This document shows positions 6,222-9,695 of a stretch of 9,695 bases of DNA, in pieces. Every line of letters starts with the position of its first letter. Positions within the stretch are counted from its first letter, which is position 1. The stretch is from positions 1-9,695 of the forward strand of contig CAWVSY010000082.1 of assembly GCA_963933055.1 (NCBI GenBank), given 5' to 3'. The stretch comes from Oleispira sp963933055 (GTDB lineage Bacteria > Pseudomonadota > Gammaproteobacteria > Pseudomonadales > Oceanobacteraceae). Below the pieces are notes generated by a model. The model searched no databases, had not been told where the DNA came from, and saw only the letters and a program-made list of their open reading frames with translations. The translations under genes and the position numbers were made by a program.

Positions 6222-7658
6222 TTATAGTAATGGTGGAATTACGCGCACATCGGCGGTAATTTGAATACCTTCATTCTCTATTGGCAGCTCTAATTCTGGG
6301 CTATTGTTCCACACTAAGACATCAAAATAGCGGCGTATGTTTTGCACATACGATACTGGCTCGCTGCCACGGGCATATCCGTGTTTGGTTTTTTTGTAAT
6401 AGCGTTTTTCGCTTAATAGCGGAAGGTAATCTTTCACATCCATCCAGCGGCTGTCATCACCGCCGTCTTTTATGGCAAGTTTACGGGCATCGGTAAGGTG
6501 GCCATAACCAACATTATAGGCTGCTAGCGCCATCCACGTACGATCCGGTTCTTGTATTCTTTTTGGCAAACGTTTTCGCAGTTTTGCTAAATACGCAGCA
6601 CCACCATCAATGCTTTGCTTTGGATCAAGACGGTTTTTTACTCCAAGCTCTTTAGCGGTACGGCGAGTTAGCATCATTAAACCGCGAACGCCGGTGAAGC
6701 TTTTGGCTCTTGGATTCCAGTGAGATTCTTGATAACTCATTGCCGCCAGCAAGCGCCAGTCTAAATCGTGTCTTTCGGCGGCTTTTTGAAATAAATCGTC
6801 GTATTTATCCAATTTTTTAGCCGTCTGCCTCTTAAAACGTTTAGCGCCGACATAATTTAGTTGCCCAAGGTGGCCATAAAAGCGTTCACGAACTTCTGAA
6901 AGAAGACCGTTTGTTTGTGCGTTTCTGAAAAATACTTCAGAAGCTCTAAATAGACTGTCATCACGGGTTTGTGGAAACGCCCAAGCCAGTGGCTGTGCTC
7001 CGGTTAAATCGAAAGCAACGGATAGATTTGGATAATACGCTTGAAGCATTTGAAATTCATTTGAATCAACAATGGTAAAGTCGACTTCGCCTGTTGCTAC
7101 CATCTGTAAAAGACCTACCGATTCGAAATCAGGGCTTTCACTCCATGTGAGTTCAGGTATTTGCTTGCTTTGCAGGTCGCGTAATTTTTCTGCGTGGCTG
7201 CTATCGGAAGAAACGACTAACTGCCCTTTGGCAAGATCTATTTCGGTTTCAGGCCTCATTCCGCCGCGACGGTAAATAACCTGCTGACTGACCTGCATAT
7301 AAGGCGTTGAAAAGCGTACCCATTTATTTCGGGTATCAGTAATCGTTAAATTGGCGGCGGCTAATGATGCTTCATTTTTTTCAATGCTGCTGTATAGATC
7401 TGATAAGTTATCGGCTTGCTTGATAACCAGTTTTACCCCGAGGTGTTCAGCAAAGGCTTTTGCTAATTCGTATTCATAGCCGGTCGTACCAACATTGTCT
7501 TCAAAATACGTTGTAGGGCTATTGCGGGTAACAACAATCAGCTCGCCTTGACTACGAATTTGCTCGACGGCATTCGGTCGAACGCTGCCCGTTATCGTGA
7601 GTAGGCATAACAAAGAAATAAGTAAGCGAGTTATAAGGCGTGTAAAACTAAACTTCAT
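6222..7658 (-). CDS. mltF: Membrane-bound lytic murein transglycosylase F
   Basis: Cleaves the MurNAc-GlcNAc bond of peptidoglycan to give 1,6-anhydro-muropeptides, acting in the periplasm at the outer membrane. It has 478 residues from the ATG at 7658, a little shorter than the E. coli protein. Domains in order: signal peptide (about 1-30), a solute-binding-protein-3 regulatory domain (about 32-265, beginning IRSQGELIVVTRNSP), and a lysozyme-like SLT domain (about 290-455). The catalytic Glu311 is in SYQESHW, followed by TGVRGLMMLTRRTA and the AAYNVGYGH motif (380-388). The start is decided by a perfect AGGAGG (7670-7665) six bases upstream; a further in-frame ATG at 7718 would add 20 charged residues ahead of the signal peptide and lacks such a site. 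It is divergent from purL and convergent with tadA. Confidence 0.96.
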   Translation of the reverse strand: MKFSFTRLITRLLISLLCLLTITGSVRPNAVEQIRSQGELIVVTRNSPTTYFEDNVGTTGYEYELAKAFAEHLGVKLVIKQADNLSDLYSSIEKNEASLAAANLTITDTRNKWVRFSTPYMQVSQQVIYRRGGMRPETEIDLAKGQLVVSSDSSHAEKLRDLQSKQIPELTWSESPDFESVGLLQMVATGEVDFTIVDSNEFQMLQAYYPNLSVAFDLTGAQPLAWAFPQTRDDSLFRASEVFFRNAQTNGLLSEVRERFYGHLGQLNYVGAKRFKRQTAKKLDKYDDLFQKAAERHDLDWRLLAAMSYQESHWNPRAKSFTGVRGLMMLTRRTAKELGVKNRLDPKQSIDGGAAYLAKLRKRLPKRIQEPDRTWMALAAYNVGYGHLTDARKLAIKDGGDDSRWMDVKDYLPLLSEKRYYKKTKHGYARGSEPVSYVQNIRRYFDVLVWNNSPELELPIENEGIQITADVRVIPPLL

Positions 7659-7736
7659 ATACTTCCTCCTTTGTTTTTTTTGCACCAAAATAGTGCGCTT
7701 GGTTATTCGCTCTGCCATTCTAACGGTTTGTTTGTT

Positions 7737-7801
7737 TAAAAAACACCCACTTTGAGAACTAAGTCACATTTCAGTGGCTGTGAGGCTGTTTTTATGGGTG
7801 T
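7737..7801 (-). terminator. Terminator-like element upstream of mltF
   Basis: Read on -, ACACCCA (7801-7795) pairs with TGGGTGT (7749-7743), enclosing 45 bases that contain a nested TCACA/TGTGA stem. The closing strand is followed directly by a run of T. The long loop makes it atypical. If active it would end a transcript starting further right before it reaches mltF. Confidence 0.3.
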
Positions 7802-7840
7802 AAGTTATTGAAATTAAAGGGAAAAGTGACGAACGTAAAA

Positions 7841-7863
7841 TACTGAAACACATTGTTTCAGTA
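7841..7863. repeat. Perfect 10-bp inverted repeat with 3-bp centre
   Basis: TACTGAAACA and TGTTTCAGTA flank CAT. The half-sites GAAAC and GTTTC are five bases apart, so it could be a dimeric regulator operator. As RNA it is a stable hairpin, followed on the - strand by TTTTACG, a weak terminator-like tail. Its position near the middle of the divergent spacer fits either role. Confidence 0.6.
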
Positions 7864-7889
7864 CGCTGCGGGAGCCAGTACTTAAATCT

Positions 7890-7927
7890 AACTAGGTATT
7901 TCTTTGCTTAGTAATAATTACCTAGTT
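7890..7927. repeat. Perfect 9-bp inverted repeat, 20-bp spacer
   Basis: AACTAGGTA (7890-7898) and TACCTAGTT (7919-7927) are exact reverse complements separated by an AT-rich 20 bases. The right arm lies about 30 bases upstream of the TATAAT at 7956, so it could be an operator pair for the purL promoter, or a hairpin in a longer transcript. Confidence 0.5.
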
Positions 7928-8101
7928 GTTTACTAATTGACCATTTTTAGCGGGTTATAATTATTGAGTTTTTGCAGTAAGACTATTGAGAAGCTGCTTT
8001 TAAAAACGAGTCCGTTGAGGTGTTCTATATAAAAAGCTGACATTTTGGTTATATTTTTGGCATTGAAAATAATGAGTCAATACTGAAATCAAACACAAAC
8101 A

Positions 8102-8206
8102 ATGGCATTTAAACCCCGTGTTGAAGTGGATTATTCACCTTTAGACGCGTATCATTGCGCCCAATTTTTACCGTGTTCACTTCCAACTTCTTGGAGCTCG
8201 ACCTAA
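8102..8206 (+). CDS. Possible 34-codon leader ORF overlapping purL start
   Basis: The ATG at 8102 opens 34 codons beginning MAFKPRVEVDYSPLDAYH and ending with TAA at 8204-8206, whose last A is the first base of the purL ATG (TAATG overlap). This arrangement is typical of translational coupling. No Shine-Dalgarno precedes the ORF and the peptide resembles nothing I know, so it may be chance. Confidence 0.25.
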   Translation: MAFKPRVEVDYSPLDAYHCAQFLPCSLPTSWSST

Positions 8207-9695
8207 TGCTTGAACTACGTGGCGCCCCTGCGTTTTCTGATTTTCGTTTAACTAAAATGCTCGCTAAATTGCAAGCGGCCGTTCCTAACGTCGCTTCTGT
8301 TTACGCTGAATTTATGCATTTTTCAGATATCACTTCTGAATTGACTGATCAGCAGTTAGATACTTTAGGCAAAATTCTAAAATACGGCCCGAAAGCCGAT
8401 GTTAAGGATATTAATGGCGCAGAGCTATCTTCGAGCCATTTTTTTCTAGTCGTTCCGCGTATGGGAACCATTTCTCCTTGGTCTTCTAAAGCAACGGATA
8501 TTGTTCATAATTGCGGGATCCAAGAAGTTGATCGCATTGAGCGTGGTACGGCTTTCTATATCACGGCTAAAGAAGGTCAGCTAAGCGTAGCCGAGCTTGA
8601 GACGGTTCGTGGTTTAATTCATGATCGCATGGTTGAAGTCGTTTTAAGCAATAAAGCGGATGCCGAACAATTATTCCATCATGCAGAGCCTGCACCGATG
8701 ACTTCAGTTGATGTATTGGGCGGTGGTCGTGCAGCATTAGAGCAAGCAGACAAAGAATTGGGCATGGCGCTCGCAAGCGACGAGATCGATTATTTGCTAG
8801 CCGCTTATTTGAAGTTGGAACGTAACCCAACGGATATCGAATTAATGATGTTTGCTCAGGCAAACTCAGAGCATTGCCGTCATAAAATTTTCAACGCCAG
8901 TTGGGTGATTGATGGTGAAGAGCAAGAAGATTCATTATTCCAAATGATTAAAAACACCTACAAAAACCACAGTGCCGGTGTTTTGTCGGCTTACGCTGAT
9001 AACGCGTCGGTTATTGAAGGTGCTACTGCAGGTCGTTTCTTCCCTAATAGTGATACTCGTGGTTATTCGTATAACGAAGAGCCGATGCATATATTAATGA
9101 AGGTAGAGACTCATAACCACCCAACGGCGATTGCTCCTCATGCAGGTGCAGCGACGGGTTCTGGTGGTGAGATTCGTGACGAAGGTGCTACCGGTCGTGG
9201 TTCTAAGCCAAAAGCGGGCTTAAACGGTTTTACCGTTTCCGATTTGAATATTCCAGGTTTCCAGCAAGATTGGGAATCGAACTATGGTAAGCCAGGGCGC
9301 ATTGTTTCTGCCTTAGATATTATGATTGAAGGTCCGTTGGGCGCAGCGGCGTTTAATAACGAATTTGGTCGTCCTAATATTTGTGGTTACTTCCGTACCT
9401 TCGAAGAAGAATTTAACGGTGAAGTGCGTGGTTACCATAAGCCGATTATGATCGCCGGTGGTTACGGTAATATCCGTGATGAACACGTTCAAAAAGGTGA
9501 CATTCCGGTTGGCGCTCGCTTAATTGCTTTGGGTGGCCCAGCCATGCAAATCGGTTTGGGTGGCGGTGCTGCATCAAGTATGGCTTCTGGTCAATCGAAC
9601 GAAGATTTAGATTTTGCTTCTGTTCAGCGTGAAAACCCTGAAATGGAACGCCGTTGTCAGGAAGTGATCGATCGCTGCTGGCAGATGGGTGATAC
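8206..9695 (+). CDS. purL: Phosphoribosylformylglycinamidine synthase, N-terminal part
   Basis: The fourth step of de novo purine synthesis: formylglycinamide ribotide plus glutamine and ATP gives the amidine in the cytoplasm. Only 496 codons and two bases are in the window; the large proteobacterial form is about 1300 residues, so the second catalytic half and the glutaminase domain lie to the right. Visible are the PurS-like N-terminal domain (about 1-140), a linker (170-220), and the strongly conserved QANSEHCRHKIFNASW (218-233). The ATP-binding core follows, with MKVETHNHPTAIAPHAGAAT (298-317), then GSGGEIRDEGATGRGSKPKAG (318-338) and IALGGPAMQIGLGGGAASSM (440-459). The ATG at 8206 has GGAG nine bases upstream (8193-8196). 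It is divergent from mltF, as in E. coli. The reading frame is intact to the edge. Confidence 0.97.
   Translation, partial: MLELRGAPAFSDFRLTKMLAKLQAAVPNVASVYAEFMHFSDITSELTDQQLDTLGKILKYGPKADVKDINGAELSSSHFFLVVPRMGTISPWSSKATDIVHNCGIQEVDRIERGTAFYITAKEGQLSVAELETVRGLIHDRMVEVVLSNKADAEQLFHHAEPAPMTSVDVLGGGRAALEQADKELGMALASDEIDYLLAAYLKLERNPTDIELMMFAQANSEHCRHKIFNASWVIDGEEQEDSLFQMIKNTYKNHSAGVLSAYADNASVIEGATAGRFFPNSDTRGYSYNEEPMHILMKVETHNHPTAIAPHAGAATGSGGEIRDEGATGRGSKPKAGLNGFTVSDLNIPGFQQDWESNYGKPGRIVSALDIMIEGPLGAAAFNNEFGRPNICGYFRTFEEEFNGEVRGYHKPIMIAGGYGNIRDEHVQKGDIPVGARLIALGGPAMQIGLGGGAASSMASGQSNEDLDFASVQRENPEMERRCQEVIDRCWQMGD

Larger units (their letters stand above)
7659..8205. promoter_or_regulatory. 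547-bp mltF-purL divergent intergenic region
   Basis: No gene of normal size lies here. On the - strand toward mltF there is the AGGAGG site, a short stem GCAC/GTGC (7682-7696), a possible -10 TAGAAT (7722-7717) and a terminator-like element (7737-7801). Two perfect inverted repeats follow (7841-7863 and 7890-7927). Toward purL, a perfect TATAAT lies at 7956-7961; the nearest -35-like TTGACC (7937-7942) is only 13 bases away, so the promoter is uncertain. If it is used, the purL leader is about 240 bases and contains a 34-codon ORF. I see no PurR-type operator (ACGCAAACGTTTGCGT-like). Confidence 0.5.

Noticed and set aside
7659..7718. Longer MltF start at 7718
   Set aside because: It would put about 20 charged residues before the signal peptide; the perfect AGGAGG favours 7658.
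7659..8205. PurR operator for purL
   Set aside because: No sequence resembling ACGCAAACGTTTGCGT was found in the spacer; CAAACACAAAC near 8092 is not palindromic.
8567..8863. 98-codon frame on the - strand inside purL
   Set aside because: Fully antisense to intact purL coding sequence, no ribosome site or recognisable motif.

Overview
The window is a stretch of ordinary gammaproteobacterial chromosome, by eye in the mid-40s % GC. The strongest organism clue is the block tadA - mltF - purL, with mltF and purL divergent, which matches the order I recall from Escherichia coli and many other Gammaproteobacteria. The moderate GC, the NhaC-type carrier and the style of the small conserved hypotheticals fit a marine lineage (Oceanospirillales or Alteromonadales-like). 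I cannot name a genus from sequence alone.

Layout. Positions 1-45 are the 3' two-thirds of a tRNA-Val(GAC), cut by the window edge and followed by a clear intrinsic terminator. A small lipoprotein gene of unknown function follows on + (127-669). On - lies a ten-helix EamA/DMT exporter (827-1705). On + is a phosphoribosyltransferase of the COG2236 type (1918-2484) with a terminator. On - is an orphan periplasmic solute-binding protein (2539-3282). After a 294-bp divergent spacer, an NhaC-superfamily carrier runs on + (3577-4899). Two genes form a probable - strand operon: a YbgC/FadM-like acyl-CoA thioesterase (5252-5650) and a 93-residue two-helix membrane protein (4927-5208). tadA runs on + (5699-6202), ending inside its own terminator stem, and converges on mltF (6222-7658, -). 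A 547-bp gap then leads to purL (8206 to the window end, 496 of roughly 1300 codons). purL is open at the right edge.

Functionally these are mostly independent housekeeping or transport genes: tRNA supply and wobble editing (tRNA-Val, tadA), murein turnover (mltF), de novo purine synthesis (purL), possible purine salvage (the phosphoribosyltransferase), thioester hydrolysis, and three transport-related genes. Several starts can be refined. MltF starts at 7658 behind a perfect AGGAGG. TadA starts at 5699, which restores exact E. coli residue numbering. The thioesterase probably starts at 5650 and the exporter at 1705.

I found no mobile element, CRISPR array, defence island or toxin-antitoxin pair, and no convincing new multi-gene system. 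The unexplained structure is in non-coding DNA. The NhaC leader holds a 37-codon ORF with an aromatic-rich end, overlapping two hairpins. A 34-codon ORF overlaps the purL start codon. The mltF-purL gap holds a cluster of perfect inverted repeats and a terminator-like element. These are modest leads, not established systems.
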